This document shows positions 24,296-32,350 of a DNA stretch of 40,691 nt, in pieces (the stretch's first letter is position 1; each line of letters begins with the position of its first letter). The position numbers were made by a program, and so were the translations under genes. Origin of the DNA: an uncultured Muribaculaceae bacterium (lineage in GTDB: Bacteria > Bacteroidota > Bacteroidia > Bacteroidales > Muribaculaceae); the NCBI GenBank assembly GCA_910577465.1, contig CAJTMM010000023.1:3439-44129 (forward strand). The letters run 5' to 3'. Under the pieces are notes generated by a model. That model ran no database searches and had not been told where the DNA came from. It was given only the letters and a program-made list of their open reading frames with translations.

Positions 24296-25078
24296 ATGAA
24301 TAAGATTATAGAGAAAGAATATTTTTCGGAAAAAGTGGTGAAGTTTGTGGTGGAAGCCCCCATGATAGCGCATTCGCGCCGTCCCGGTCATTTTGTGATG
24401 GTGCGTGTAGGCGAGGGTGGCGAACGCATACCTCTCACCATAGCCGATGCCGATACGCAGCGCGGCACCATAACGCTGGTAGTGCAGGAGGTGGGTGTGT
24501 CTACCCGCAAGATTTGTGCCTTGGAACCGGGCGATACGTTTACCGATGTGGTAGGTCCGCTCGGTAAGGCAACGCATGTGGAGAAGGTAGGTACGGTGGT
24601 GTGCTGTGGCGGCGGTGTCGGTGTGGCTCCGCTGTTGCCCATCATCAAGGCCATGAAGCATGCCGGCAACCGTGTGATTACCGTGCTCGCCGCCCGCACC
24701 AAGGAGTTGATAATACTCGAGGAGCAGGTGCGCCCGTGGAGTGATGAGGTGGTGGTGATGACCGACGATGGCTCGTACGGTCGCCAAGGACTGGTCACCG
24801 CCGGAGTGGAAGAGGTGATAAACCGCGAGCAGGTGAATCTGGTGGTGACCATAGGTCCTGCCGTGATGATGAAATTCGTGTCGCTCCTCACTGCTAAATA
24901 TAATGTGCCCACGATGTGCTCGCTCAATACTATAATGGTGGACGGGACCGGTATGTGCGGTGCCTGCCGTGTGACGGTGGGCGGCAAAACACGGTTTGTG
25001 TGTATAGACGGTCCGGAATTTGATGCCCATGAGGTGGACTTCGATGAGATGATAATGCGACTGCGTTCGTATAACTGA
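24296..25078 (+). CDS. NfnA/SudB-like FAD and 2Fe-2S oxidoreductase subunit
   Basis: This 260-residue flavoprotein has the ferredoxin-NADP-reductase fold. FAD-binding RIPLTIAD lies near 44, the NAD(P) loop GGGVGVAPLLP near 103, and C-terminal cysteines for a 2Fe-2S cluster lie in MCSLNTIMV, GMCGACRV and FVCIDGP. ATG 24296 (MNKIIEKEYF) is preferred because homologues start at this first strand. Together with the larger subunit 22 bases downstream it forms the NfnAB / sulfide dehydrogenase (SudBA)-like heterodimer, which moves electrons between NADH, NADPH and ferredoxin or polysulfide. Which reaction applies cannot be decided from sequence. Confidence 0.88.
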   Translation: MNKIIEKEYFSEKVVKFVVEAPMIAHSRRPGHFVMVRVGEGGERIPLTIADADTQRGTITLVVQEVGVSTRKICALEPGDTFTDVVGPLGKATHVEKVGTVVCCGGGVGVAPLLPIIKAMKHAGNRVITVLAARTKELIILEEQVRPWSDEVVVMTDDGSYGRQGLVTAGVEEVINREQVNLVVTIGPAVMMKFVSLLTAKYNVPTMCSLNTIMVDGTGMCGACRVTVGGKTRFVCIDGPEFDAHEVDFDEMIMRLRSYN

Positions 25079-25100
25079 TAACCCCACTGACATTACTACA

Positions 25101-26561
25101 ATGAACAACGATACTTCAGCTCCGCGCCAAGCCGAGTGGCGCGAGGAATTGCGCAAGGCGCACACTGCCAAACAGCGCGCGGAGATACCGCGTGTGAAAA
25201 TGCATGAACTCGATGCCGCTTACCGCGTGACATGCAACGAGGAGGTCAATTGCGGAATATCGGCGGAACAGGCTGTGATAGAGTCCACCCGTTGCATGGA
25301 CTGCCCCGATCCGCAGTGTGTGCAGGGATGTCCGGTGAATATCAATATCCCCGGATTTATAAAGAACATAGAGCGTGGCGATTTTGCTGCCGCCGCCACT
25401 GTGCTGCGCGAAACCAGCGCGTTGCCTGCCGTATGCGGCCGCGTGTGTCCGCAGGAGAAGCAGTGCGAGAGCCGGTGCATATATAATAAGATGAAAAAGC
25501 CGGCTGTTGCCATAGGGTATCTCGAACGCTTTGCTGCTGACGAGGATATGCGTACGCGCAAGGCTGATGGTGCTGTCAGGAATAGTGATGGCGCTGTGAA
25601 AGTAGCTGTTGCCGGTAGCGGTCCTGCCGGATTGTCGTTTGCCGGGGAGATGGCTCGTCTCGGCTTCGATGTCACCGTCTACGAGGCGCTGCATGAGATA
25701 GGCGGCGTGCTTAAGTATGGCATACCTCAGTTCAGGTTGCCCAATTCGATAGTCGATGCCGAGATTGCGGCATTGGAATCGCTCGGGGTCAAGTTTGTGA
25801 AGGATTGCATAATCGGTAAGACGCTAAGTTTCGACGATTTGCAGTCGATGGGTTTCAAGGGATTGTTTGTCGCTTCCGGTGCTGGATTGCCACGGTTCAT
25901 GGGCATACCGGGTGAAAATCTGATAGGGGTGATGTCGAGCAACGAATATCTGACCCGTGTCAATCTTATGGGAGCGGGTACTCCGGGGCATGATACTCCG
26001 GTGCTACCGGGTGCCAGTGTGGCTATCATAGGTGGCGGCAATACGGCTATGGACTCCGTGCGCACGGCGCGTCGCATGGGTGCGTCGCGGGTTATGCTCG
26101 TGTATCGCCGGAGCGAGGAGGAGATGCCTGCTCGTGCCGAGGAAATCAAGCATGCCAAGGAGGAGGGTGTGGAATTTCTCACTCTTCATAATCCGGTGGA
26201 ATATCTTGCTGATGAAACGGGGCGTGTGCGTGCCATGCGTGTGCAGCGTATGGAACTTGGTGAACCTGATGAGTCAGGCCGTCGGTCGCCGGTGGCTATT
26301 CCCGGTGCTATCGATGAGATACCGGTGGATATGGTGATAGTGAGTGTGGGTGTTTCGCCCAACCCGCTGATACCGTCGGCTATAGAAGGGCTTGATGTGT
26401 CGCGTCGCGGCACTATAGTGGTGGATGAATCCACCATGCAATCATCTATCCCGACTCTTTATGCCGGTGGGGATATAGTGCGTGGTGGTGCCACCGTGAT
26501 ACTTGCCATGGGCGACGGACGCCGTGCGGCTCAATCCATGGCAAAGCAGTTGCAGGGTTAA
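25101..26561 (+). CDS. NfnB/SudA-like, glutamate synthase small-subunit-type oxidoreductase
   Basis: This 486-residue protein belongs to the family often labelled GltD (NADPH-dependent glutamate synthase small subunit). Two 4Fe-4S sites lie near the N-terminus (CMDCPDPQCVQGCPV, then CGRVCPQEKQCESRC). They are followed by the FAD-binding AGSGPAGL, the NAD(P)-binding GGGNTAMD and the terminal FAD motif LYAGGDIV. No large glutamate synthase subunit is present; the partner is the preceding NfnA-like gene. The two genes form a clear two-gene operon. It is convergent with cls, 39 bases apart, without a visible terminator. Confidence 0.9.
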   Translation: MNNDTSAPRQAEWREELRKAHTAKQRAEIPRVKMHELDAAYRVTCNEEVNCGISAEQAVIESTRCMDCPDPQCVQGCPVNINIPGFIKNIERGDFAAAATVLRETSALPAVCGRVCPQEKQCESRCIYNKMKKPAVAIGYLERFAADEDMRTRKADGAVRNSDGAVKVAVAGSGPAGLSFAGEMARLGFDVTVYEALHEIGGVLKYGIPQFRLPNSIVDAEIAALESLGVKFVKDCIIGKTLSFDDLQSMGFKGLFVASGAGLPRFMGIPGENLIGVMSSNEYLTRVNLMGAGTPGHDTPVLPGASVAIIGGGNTAMDSVRTARRMGASRVMLVYRRSEEEMPARAEEIKHAKEEGVEFLTLHNPVEYLADETGRVRAMRVQRMELGEPDESGRRSPVAIPGAIDEIPVDMVIVSVGVSPNPLIPSAIEGLDVSRRGTIVVDESTMQSSIPTLYAGGDIVRGGATVILAMGDGRRAAQSMAKQLQG

Positions 26562-26600
26562 AATAAATCGTAGAAAATAATAGATAGTGGACTCTCGGCT

Positions 26601-28043
26601 CTATAATATGGGGCTGAGCAGTCGCACTATCGACTCTTTTGCCTTCTGTGACATGGGGCGTTTGCGCCATTCCGAAGCGTTTACGCGGTCACTATCCTTG
26701 AGGTCGAGCATAAATTGGTGCCGTAGATTGGCATTGGCTTCTGCCGAGTATATGAACATGGTGGCTTCGAAGTTGTGCTCGAAACTGCGGAAATCGATGT
26801 TTGCCGAGCCTATTGAACAGAAATGGTCGTCAATCATCATGGTTTTGCTATGCAGCATTCCACCGTTGTACAGATATATCTTTATTCCGGCTCTGAGACA
26901 TTCGTAAATGTAACTGTAGGATGCGTATGTGAGTATGAGCGAGTCGCTTCTGCGCGGTATCATCACTCTGACGTCGACGCGTGATAGTGCGGCGGCCTGC
27001 AGTGAGCGTAGCAAGCTTTCGGTGGGCAGGAAATAGGGGGTCTGTATGTACACGCGTTTCCGTGCGTTGCCTATGGCTTTGAGCATGAGCATTGCCACAT
27101 TGCTCCATTCACTCGTGGGACCGCTCGTAATCAGTTGCATGCCGGCAGCCCGGTATGTGTCAGCGGCAGGTGTGGTGTCGATGGATTCCTCGATGAGCGG
27201 TTGTCCCATGAATGACCAGTCGATGGCAAATGAATATTGCAGTGCGGCTACAGCGGGACCTGTGATGCGCATGTGTGTGTCGCGCCAACGTGCAAATTTT
27301 CCGCCATCGATGTAACGGTCGGCGATATTCATGCCACCTACATAGCCTATGGCTCCGTCGATGATGGCGAGCTTGCGGTGGTTGCGCCAGTTGATCCTGG
27401 TGGCGAATGGCGGGAATGCGACCCTGAAGAATGGGTAACATTCGATACCTGCCGCGTGCATCTCCTTGAAAAACTTTGATTTTACACCGATAGAGCCTAT
27501 GTGGTCGTAGATTATACGGACTTTCACTCCCTTGGCGGCGCGCTCCATAAGAGCTGAACGGACGCGTTTGCCTATCTCGTCGTCCTCGAATATGTAATAT
27601 TGGAGGTGTATGTAGTTTTGTGCCTGTGCAATGTCGTTGAGAAGCGCTTCGAATTTCGTAGCTCCGTCGTGATATATGCTCATGTCGTTTGCCGGATACA
27701 GCGGAGCATCGTTGAGCGAGCGTCCGAGTTCCATCTGCTGGCGCAGTTCAGGGGCGTACTCGGCAGGGTGCGGCATGATGATTTCCGGATGGTTCTGCCG
27801 TAGCTTGCGTTTGTTGCGTCGAGAAATCATGCGCTTGTTTTTGATGCTCCTGCCAAAAAATATGTACAGGACTATTCCTCCTATGGGGAACATAAGCAGT
27901 ACCGTGACCCAAGCCAATGATTTCAAGGGGTTGCGATTTTCGGACAGCACCACACCTATGATGCTGAGGATAGTGATGGCGTATGCTATCACCAATCCCC
28001 AGTACAGCCATGTAAGATGAAATTCAGAAGAGAAGTAGCCCAT
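26601..28043 (-). CDS. cls: Cardiolipin synthase (phospholipase D family)
   Basis: Of normal length (480 residues), the enzyme has two N-terminal membrane helices (about 12-34 and 42-64) and two HKD motifs: NHRKLAIIDGAIGYVGGMN near 223 and HSKTMMIDDHFCSIGSANID near 398. It makes cardiolipin from two phosphatidylglycerols (or PG plus PE) at the inner membrane. A single gene, with its own upstream region shared with no other gene; I could not find a full consensus promoter in 28044-28110. Confidence 0.96.
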   Translation of the reverse strand: MGYFSSEFHLTWLYWGLVIAYAITILSIIGVVLSENRNPLKSLAWVTVLLMFPIGGIVLYIFFGRSIKNKRMISRRNKRKLRQNHPEIIMPHPAEYAPELRQQMELGRSLNDAPLYPANDMSIYHDGATKFEALLNDIAQAQNYIHLQYYIFEDDEIGKRVRSALMERAAKGVKVRIIYDHIGSIGVKSKFFKEMHAAGIECYPFFRVAFPPFATRINWRNHRKLAIIDGAIGYVGGMNIADRYIDGGKFARWRDTHMRITGPAVAALQYSFAIDWSFMGQPLIEESIDTTPAADTYRAAGMQLITSGPTSEWSNVAMLMLKAIGNARKRVYIQTPYFLPTESLLRSLQAAALSRVDVRVMIPRRSDSLILTYASYSYIYECLRAGIKIYLYNGGMLHSKTMMIDDHFCSIGSANIDFRSFEHNFEATMFIYSAEANANLRHQFMLDLKDSDRVNASEWRKRPMSQKAKESIVRLLSPIL

Positions 28044-28131
28044 CGGTGAGGAAATAGTGTTTGTACACGACTAAATTACTAAAGATTTTTTTCCTGTCGG
28101 GAAACTTTGCACAAAAAAAATGAATCTATGC

Positions 28132-28172
28132 AAAAATGCAGAAAGCGGCGCGCCTATTCAGCGCACCGCCTT
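28132..28172 (-). terminator. Terminator of the rpsF-rpsR-rplI operon
   Basis: On the minus strand, a 12-base stem (28172-28161 with 28153-28142, two G-T pairs) is followed by TTTC and then a T run complementary to 28132-28136. It lies 27 bases after the rplI stop. The remainder of 28044-28198 is AT-rich with no gene. Confidence 0.8.
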
Positions 28173-28198
28173 CAGTTAGGTTGTCTCAATGACCGAAA

Positions 28199-28642
28199 TT
28201 ATTCGGCAACCACTTCAAAGGGTATTTCTACAGTTACGTCCTTGTGGAGTTTGATAGTGGCATTGTATTTGCCCACTTCTTTTATAGAATCCTTGAGGGT
28301 GATGAGTTTGCGGTCGATGTTGTGGCCGAGCTTTTCGAGGGCTTCAGCAATCTGGATAGCGTTGACAGAGCCGAAGATAGTGCCGGTAGAGCTGGTCTTG
28401 GCACCGATAGTAAGGCTTACGCCTTCGAGAGAAGCTGCGAGAGCTTCAGCATCGGCTTTAATCTTAGCGAGCTTGTGAGCGCGCTGACGCTGGTTTTCGG
28501 CGAGCACTTTAAGCGCCGAGGGAGTTGCGATAACGGCTTTGCCGGTGGGGATAAGGTAGTTGCGGCCATAGCCTGACTTTACTTCCACCACGTCGTCCTT
28601 GTATCCGAGGTTGGAGATATCTTCCTTAAGTATAATCTTCAT
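28199..28642 (-). CDS. rplI: Ribosomal protein bL9
   Basis: The 147-residue protein shows the L9 N-terminal signature (MKIILKEDISNLGYKDDVVEVKSGYGRNYLIP), the long connecting helix (about 45-75) and the C-terminal rRNA-binding domain. Binds 23S rRNA at the L1 stalk base. It is third in the rpsF-rpsR-rplI operon, 23 bases after rpsR. Confidence 0.98.
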   Translation of the reverse strand: MKIILKEDISNLGYKDDVVEVKSGYGRNYLIPTGKAVIATPSALKVLAENQRQRAHKLAKIKADAEALAASLEGVSLTIGAKTSSTGTIFGSVNAIQIAEALEKLGHNIDRKLITLKDSIKEVGKYNATIKLHKDVTVEIPFEVVAE

Positions 28643-28665
28643 AATTCCTAAGCGTTTAAAGTGAT

Positions 28666-28935
28666 TTATTTCATCAAGTCAGTTACATAGGGCAGCAAAG
28701 CCAAGTGGCGGGCACGCTTAACGGCCTGAGCCACGCGACGCTGGAACTTGAGCGAAGTGCCGGTGATGCGGCGGGGGAGAATCTTGCCCTGTTCGTTGAG
28801 GAATTTCTTGAGGAATTCGGGATCCTTGTAGTCGATGTACTTGATACCGCTTCTTTTGAAACGACAGTATTTTTTCTTTTTGACGTCAACCGACATGGGA
28901 GTCAAATAGCGGATTTCAGATTGTGCTTGTGCCAT
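28666..28935 (-). CDS. rpsR: Ribosomal protein bS18
   Basis: The 89-residue small-subunit protein has the conserved YIDYKDPEFL block and the ITGTSLKFQRRVAQAVKRARHLALLPY core. It lacks the Cys-rich zinc site, as expected in many bacteria. Forms a heterodimer with S6 on the platform of the 30S subunit; the start lies 4 bases after the rpsF stop. Confidence 0.98.
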   Translation of the reverse strand: MAQAQSEIRYLTPMSVDVKKKKYCRFKRSGIKYIDYKDPEFLKKFLNEQGKILPRRITGTSLKFQRRVAQAVKRARHLALLPYVTDLMK

Positions 28936-28939
28936 GATG

Positions 28940-29317
28940 TTAGCCCTCCTTTACTTCTGATTCAACTTCTACTTTAGCAGTCTCGGTTTTGCCAGCCTTA
29001 AGGCTACGACGCTTGGCGGCGTATTCGGCTGCATACTTGTCAAGACGGAATGTCAAGAAACGGAGCACGCGTTCGTCGCGACGGAAAGCTGTTTCTAACT
29101 TCTTGATGATAGTGGGTTCGCCATCGAATTCCACGAGGGTGTAAAAGCCGGTGGATTTCTTTTGGATAGGATATGCGAGCTTGCGCAGACCCCAATTCTC
29201 TTCGTTCACGATGGTGGCGCCATTGCTGGTGAGCACGGTGGTGAACTTTTCTACCGCTTCCTTCATCTGGGCGTCAGATAAAACGGGAGTTAAAATGAAA
29301 ACGGTTTCGTACTTCAT
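28940..29317 (-). CDS. rpsF: Ribosomal protein bS6
   Basis: The 125-residue protein shows the S6 fold landmarks (YETVFILTP at the N-terminus, ENWGLRKLAYPI, GFYTLVEF and RDERVLRFLTF), then a charged C-terminal tail. It binds S18 and 16S rRNA. First gene of the operon, with its own promoter and a 5'-leader hairpin upstream. Confidence 0.98.
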   Translation of the reverse strand: MKYETVFILTPVLSDAQMKEAVEKFTTVLTSNGATIVNEENWGLRKLAYPIQKKSTGFYTLVEFDGEPTIIKKLETAFRRDERVLRFLTFRLDKYAAEYAAKRRSLKAGKTETAKVEVESEVKEG

Positions 29318-29350
29318 GTTGGTTAATGATTGAAATTAATGATTAAATGT

Positions 29351-29367
29351 GCCTTTTTACGAAAGGC
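29351..29367 (-). promoter_or_regulatory. 5'-leader hairpin of the rpsF operon
   Basis: GCCTTT and AAAGGC (6-bp stem, 5-base loop) lie at the predicted transcript start, about 33 bases upstream of the rpsF ATG. A CCG lies just before the stem on the minus strand. S6:S18 autoregulatory leaders are known in other bacteria; this match is only suggestive. Confidence 0.35.
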
Positions 29368-29371
29368 GGTG

Positions 29372-29403
29372 CAAAGATAGCACTTTATAATTTAATATGC
29401 AAG
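29372..29403 (-). promoter_or_regulatory. rpsF operon promoter
   Basis: On the minus strand, CTTG (29403-29400; consensus TTTG), 20 bases and TATCTTTG (29379-29372). The -7 box is a perfect TAnnTTTG match. Confidence 0.7.
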
Positions 29404-29860
29404 TCTTTGTGGTGTGTTTGGTTGTTTATGGGACTGACATGGTTTGGAGATATACGGCATGTGTTGCCGGCGTTTTTCAAGTCCGGATGATTTAAACACA
29501 TATTTTTATGATGTCAGTTGGCGATTATGCCGGCGATGGAGGGATTGATTGGCGCGGATGAATAGCAACGGGCGAATTGCTTGAGGAAAGCGAGTGTCCT
29601 CTTTTTAGGCGTTGCCGCATGATTGCCGGATGTAGTCGATTGTGATTCAGGGGTAGAGGTTTTATGCATAGGCATTGAAATATGATGGTGATGAATGATT
29701 TAAAATGTTTTAAAATAATGGTGTCTGTTTTGTAGATAAACGTGCTGCCGTGTGATTTATTATACTGATTATGTGATTTTTAGCGACATACTGTGCAACG
29801 ATGATAATTGAAATTATTGTGCTCGAAATGTTAAAAAAGCATGGGAGGTGATAATAAGTA
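29404..29860. other. Intergenic stretch without a recognisable gene
   Basis: About 460 bases between the rpsF promoter and the next sigma gene promoter. There are stops in all frames at short intervals, the sequence is AT-rich towards the right, and there is one weak hairpin (CGGCA/TGCCG near 29457-29470, followed by a T run). I see no protein-coding pattern. A small RNA or a decayed gene cannot be excluded. Confidence 0.4.
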
Positions 29861-29891
29861 ATTGCGCATTCAATAAAAAATGGTATTTTTG
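29861..29891 (+). promoter_or_regulatory. Promoter of the first right-flank sigma gene
   Basis: ATTG (29861-29864; consensus TTTG), 19 bases, and TATTTTTG (29884-29891). It predicts a leader of about 80 bases that is poor in G. Confidence 0.65.
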
Positions 29892-29980
29892 CATCTCCAA
29901 ACTAATAAACAACTAATCAACCAATACGTTAAAGCCTATCGAATCACTGCTACTCTAATTTAATTTTTTTACGAATAGTG

Positions 29981-30571
29981 ATGCAAGACAAAAACAAGCT
30001 TACCGATGATAAGTTGGTGGCTGCGTATGCTCAAGGCGACAATCAGGCATTCGATATATTATTGAAACGTCATCAGGCGCGTGTGTTTTCCTATATTTAT
30101 TCTATAGTGAAAAACCGCGATGTAGCTGACGATCTTTTCCAGGAGACCTTTGTAAAGGCTATCATGACCATAAAGCAGGGGCGTTATGCCGAATCGGGTA
30201 AATTTTCGGCATGGATTACGCGGATAGCCCACAACCTGATTATAGATTATTATCGACAGGAGAGAAGCGAGAATGTGGTTTCTGCCGATGATGATGCCGT
30301 GGATGTATTGAACCGCAAGGATCTCAGCGATAAGAATATCGAAGATTTCATGGTCAATGAGCAGATACATGCCGATGTACGCAAGATAATCGATGCGTTG
30401 CCTGACAATCAACGTGAGGTGCTGCTGATGCGTTATTACCGCGATATGTCGTTCAAGGAGATTGCTGAAGCGACCAAGGTGAGTATCAATACCGCGTTGG
30501 GGCGTATGCGCTATGCCATCATAAACATGCGTCGCATTGCCGACGAGAATAATATTGTGCTGACTCTCTGA
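29981..30571 (+). CDS. ECF-type RNA polymerase sigma factor
   Basis: This 196-residue sigma-70 protein has region 2 (RHQARVFSYIYSIVKNRDVADDLFQETFVKA, ending in WITRIAHNLIIDYYRQ) and region 4 with a clear helix-turn-helix (MSFKEIAEATKVSINTALGRMRYA). ATG 29981 is used; the overlapping GTG at 29978 is less likely. It has its own promoter and a hairpin after the stop, and no anti-sigma gene follows on the same strand. The region 2 to region 4 linker is longer than in typical ECFs and acidic (VVSADDDAVDVLNRKD). Target genes unknown. Confidence 0.92.
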   Translation: MQDKNKLTDDKLVAAYAQGDNQAFDILLKRHQARVFSYIYSIVKNRDVADDLFQETFVKAIMTIKQGRYAESGKFSAWITRIAHNLIIDYYRQERSENVVSADDDAVDVLNRKDLSDKNIEDFMVNEQIHADVRKIIDALPDNQREVLLMRYYRDMSFKEIAEATKVSINTALGRMRYAIINMRRIADENNIVLTL

Positions 30572-30593
30572 TAGAGAGGGTTTCTGAATACAG

Positions 30594-30629
30594 GAATCGG
30601 GTCCGTGTGTTTTATACCGGACCCGATTC
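30594..30629. terminator. Hairpin between convergent sigma-factor transcripts
   Basis: GAATCGGGTCCG (30594-30605) and CGGACCCGATTC (30618-30629) form a perfect 12-bp stem; the T tract is weak on both strands (TTCGT on plus). It probably terminates transcripts from both sides. Confidence 0.7.
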
Positions 30630-30652
30630 TTCGTATAAGGGGAATGTCGAGT

Positions 30653-30991
30653 TTATTCTGTCTCGGGGCTAAACCAAGGAGATATGAGCATGTATATGAG
30701 CGAGCAGCAGAGGGTGAACAGTACACCGTAGGTAAATAGGTCGCCCACGGTGATTACACCGGTTTGCAAGGTCATGGTTACAAACCGCGCGGTATATAAG
30801 CCGGTAACCACAATGCCTATTAGGTAAATGGCGTATTCAATCAATGATGCCACGCGCACCTTCCGGTCGGGCAATCTGTTCAGAACTTTTCGTGTGAACC
30901 ATGGCGAGGGGGGAGCTTCAAGCAGATTATGCTTTAGCAGTTGCGACAGTTTGCGGTCGTCCATTATGTCTGAATCTGTTTTATGTTTCAT
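30653..30991 (-). CDS. Small membrane protein behind a sigma factor, DUF5056-like, likely anti-sigma
   Basis: This 112-residue protein has a cytosolic N-terminus (DRKLSQLLKHNLLEAPPSPWFTRKVLNRLP), a pattern I associate with DUF5056 proteins of Bacteroidales, and two membrane helices (about 49-70 and 83-104). The ATG overlaps the sigma stop by 4 bases (ATGA), so it is made together with that sigma factor. Membrane anchoring and coupling suggest that it regulates the sigma factor; this is inference from layout. Confidence 0.75.
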   Translation of the reverse strand: MKHKTDSDIMDDRKLSQLLKHNLLEAPPSPWFTRKVLNRLPDRKVRVASLIEYAIYLIGIVVTGLYTARFVTMTLQTGVITVGDLFTYGVLFTLCCSLIYMLISPWFSPETE

Positions 30992-31542
30992 GAGTCAAGA
31001 GTATTATATTCTGTTATTGCTTTTGCCATTTTTGATTTGGCTCTCGAAAGATAGGATTTTACGGTGCCCTCAGGAAGCGACGTAATCTGTACTATTTCTT
31101 TAATCGGGCGATCCTCAAGATAGAACAGAAGCATAAGTGTACGTTCGGTATCGGTGAGGGCGCGCATGCCCACTTCTATGTCATGCCGCATGTCGGTGAG
31201 CCGTTGCTGGGATGTGTCTGAGTCGCCGAGTGCCGGTGCGTATCCGTCGGGGAGTCTTTCCTCGCGTTTGGCGCGCATCAATGTGACATATTCATTATAG
31301 GCTATCCTGTAGAGCCATGTTTTGAATCGCGATATGCCCTTGAATTGGCGAAGTTGCGTATAGGCTTTCAGGAAAGCTTCCTGGGATATGTCGTCAGTGA
31401 TGGCGGCATTGCCCATGGTGAGATTGAATATGAAACGCCTCAGCCCGGGGGAATACTCCTCGACCAACCGTTCGAATGCGCGGCGGTCGTCAACCGCCAC
31501 GCATCGGGTAATCAGCGCTATTTCTTCAATCTTGCTGAGCAT
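30988..31542 (-). CDS. ECF-type RNA polymerase sigma factor
   Basis: This 184-residue protein has region 2 (FERLVEEYSPGLRRFIFNLT, DDISQEAFLKAY, FKTWLYRIAYNEYVTLMR) and region 4 (LLFYLEDRPIKEIVQITSLPEGTVKSYLSRAKSKM). It overlaps the upstream lipoprotein-like gene by 17 bases and the downstream DUF5056-like gene by 4. The three-gene order (membrane lipoprotein, sigma, membrane regulator) looks like a self-contained envelope-sensing unit. Confidence 0.93.
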   Translation of the reverse strand: MLSKIEEIALITRCVAVDDRRAFERLVEEYSPGLRRFIFNLTMGNAAITDDISQEAFLKAYTQLRQFKGISRFKTWLYRIAYNEYVTLMRAKREERLPDGYAPALGDSDTSQQRLTDMRHDIEVGMRALTDTERTLMLLFYLEDRPIKEIVQITSLPEGTVKSYLSRAKSKMAKAITEYNTLDS

Positions 31543-32143
31543 CTTCCTCGGTGTACTTGGCTTTCAGGTTTTTACGGTCGTCGATAAAGTATGTTATGAT
31601 ACGTGCTATGCCTACGAACAGGGGTATGATTCCTATTGCCACGGTGTCGTTATCGCTATCGGCAAGCCCCCATACTATTAATGCCACGCCTACGCCAAGC
31701 CATACGATGCCCGATTGCAGACGGTTCTTGCGGGGTCGTTCGCTCAGATAGAAACTGTCGGGGAGCGGTTGGCCGTTGCGGATAGAGTATTCTATCAATT
31801 TGTATTTGTCGCGCTGGCGCGAACGGCGGTAATGAAGTACCACCCAAAATAGTCCGATGACTGCGGCAAAGGGTATTACTATTCCGCATATAGGAATGAG
31901 CAGAGCCGGATTGAAGACTTTCGATGATGATTGTTCGTTGACCACAGTCGGCTGTATGTATATCACGCGGTCGGATAGGCTGTCGGTGTTTACTTTGCTT
32001 ATCTCGGCGGCGATTTCCGAGCGTATCTGCTCTATTACTTCGTTGGTCATCTGGTTGCGTGATGACTCGCGGTTACATCCGGAAATCAGCAGGGCTGATA
32101 CTGCGACGGTAAGAACCAGGATTGTCGTATGTAATATTTTCAT
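31526..32143 (-). CDS. DUF6249-like lipoprotein/membrane protein
   Basis: This 205-residue protein has a lipoprotein signal peptide with lipobox LLISGC followed by NRES. A short soluble region, a TM helix (LLIPICGIVIPFAAVIGLFWVVL) and two further hydrophobic segments near the C-terminus (IVWLGVGVALIVWGL and TVAIGIIPLFVGIARII) follow. ATG 32143 is used because it opens the signal peptide; the longer 32227 start adds a non-signal leader. The pattern resembles DUF6249 proteins that accompany sigma factors in Bacteroidales. It leads the sigma operon. No promoter with correct spacing was found (-7-like CAAAGTTA on the plus strand at 32274-32281 is far upstream). Confidence 0.7.
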   Translation of the reverse strand: MKILHTTILVLTVAVSALLISGCNRESSRNQMTNEVIEQIRSEIAAEISKVNTDSLSDRVIYIQPTVVNEQSSSKVFNPALLIPICGIVIPFAAVIGLFWVVLHYRRSRQRDKYKLIEYSIRNGQPLPDSFYLSERPRKNRLQSGIVWLGVGVALIVWGLADSDNDTVAIGIIPLFVGIARIITYFIDDRKNLKAKYTEEDAQQD

Positions 32144-32286
32144 ATCTATAAATGTTTTTTGTTGGTTAAATAGGTTTTCTGATTCTTTGACGTATGAGCT
32201 ATGGCAAAAGGTTGCATACGTTGTCAAAAAAATAAACCGGATATTGGAGACCGGTATAAAATCCAGTATTGTGCAAAGTTACATAA

Positions 32287-32319
32287 TTTGGTGTGTGATA
32301 TAAAATTTCGCTAAATTTG
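32287..32319 (+). promoter_or_regulatory. Promoter of the small lipoprotein gene
   Basis: TTTG (32287-32290), 21 bases and TAAATTTG (32312-32319) are a perfect consensus match. The expected transcript start near 32326 makes the 32333 start codon unlikely. Confidence 0.8.
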
Positions 32320-32350
32320 CATACGAGTAATAATGCTGATTATCGCCCCT

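Noticed and set aside
24287..25171. 294-codon minus-strand frame opposite the NfnA-like gene
   Set aside because: Shadow of a gene with FAD and 2Fe-2S motifs on the plus strand.
25101..26561. Glutamate synthase small subunit (gltD)
   Set aside because: No large subunit gene nearby and a NfnA/SudB-like partner directly upstream; the NfnB/SudA-like call fits the context better.
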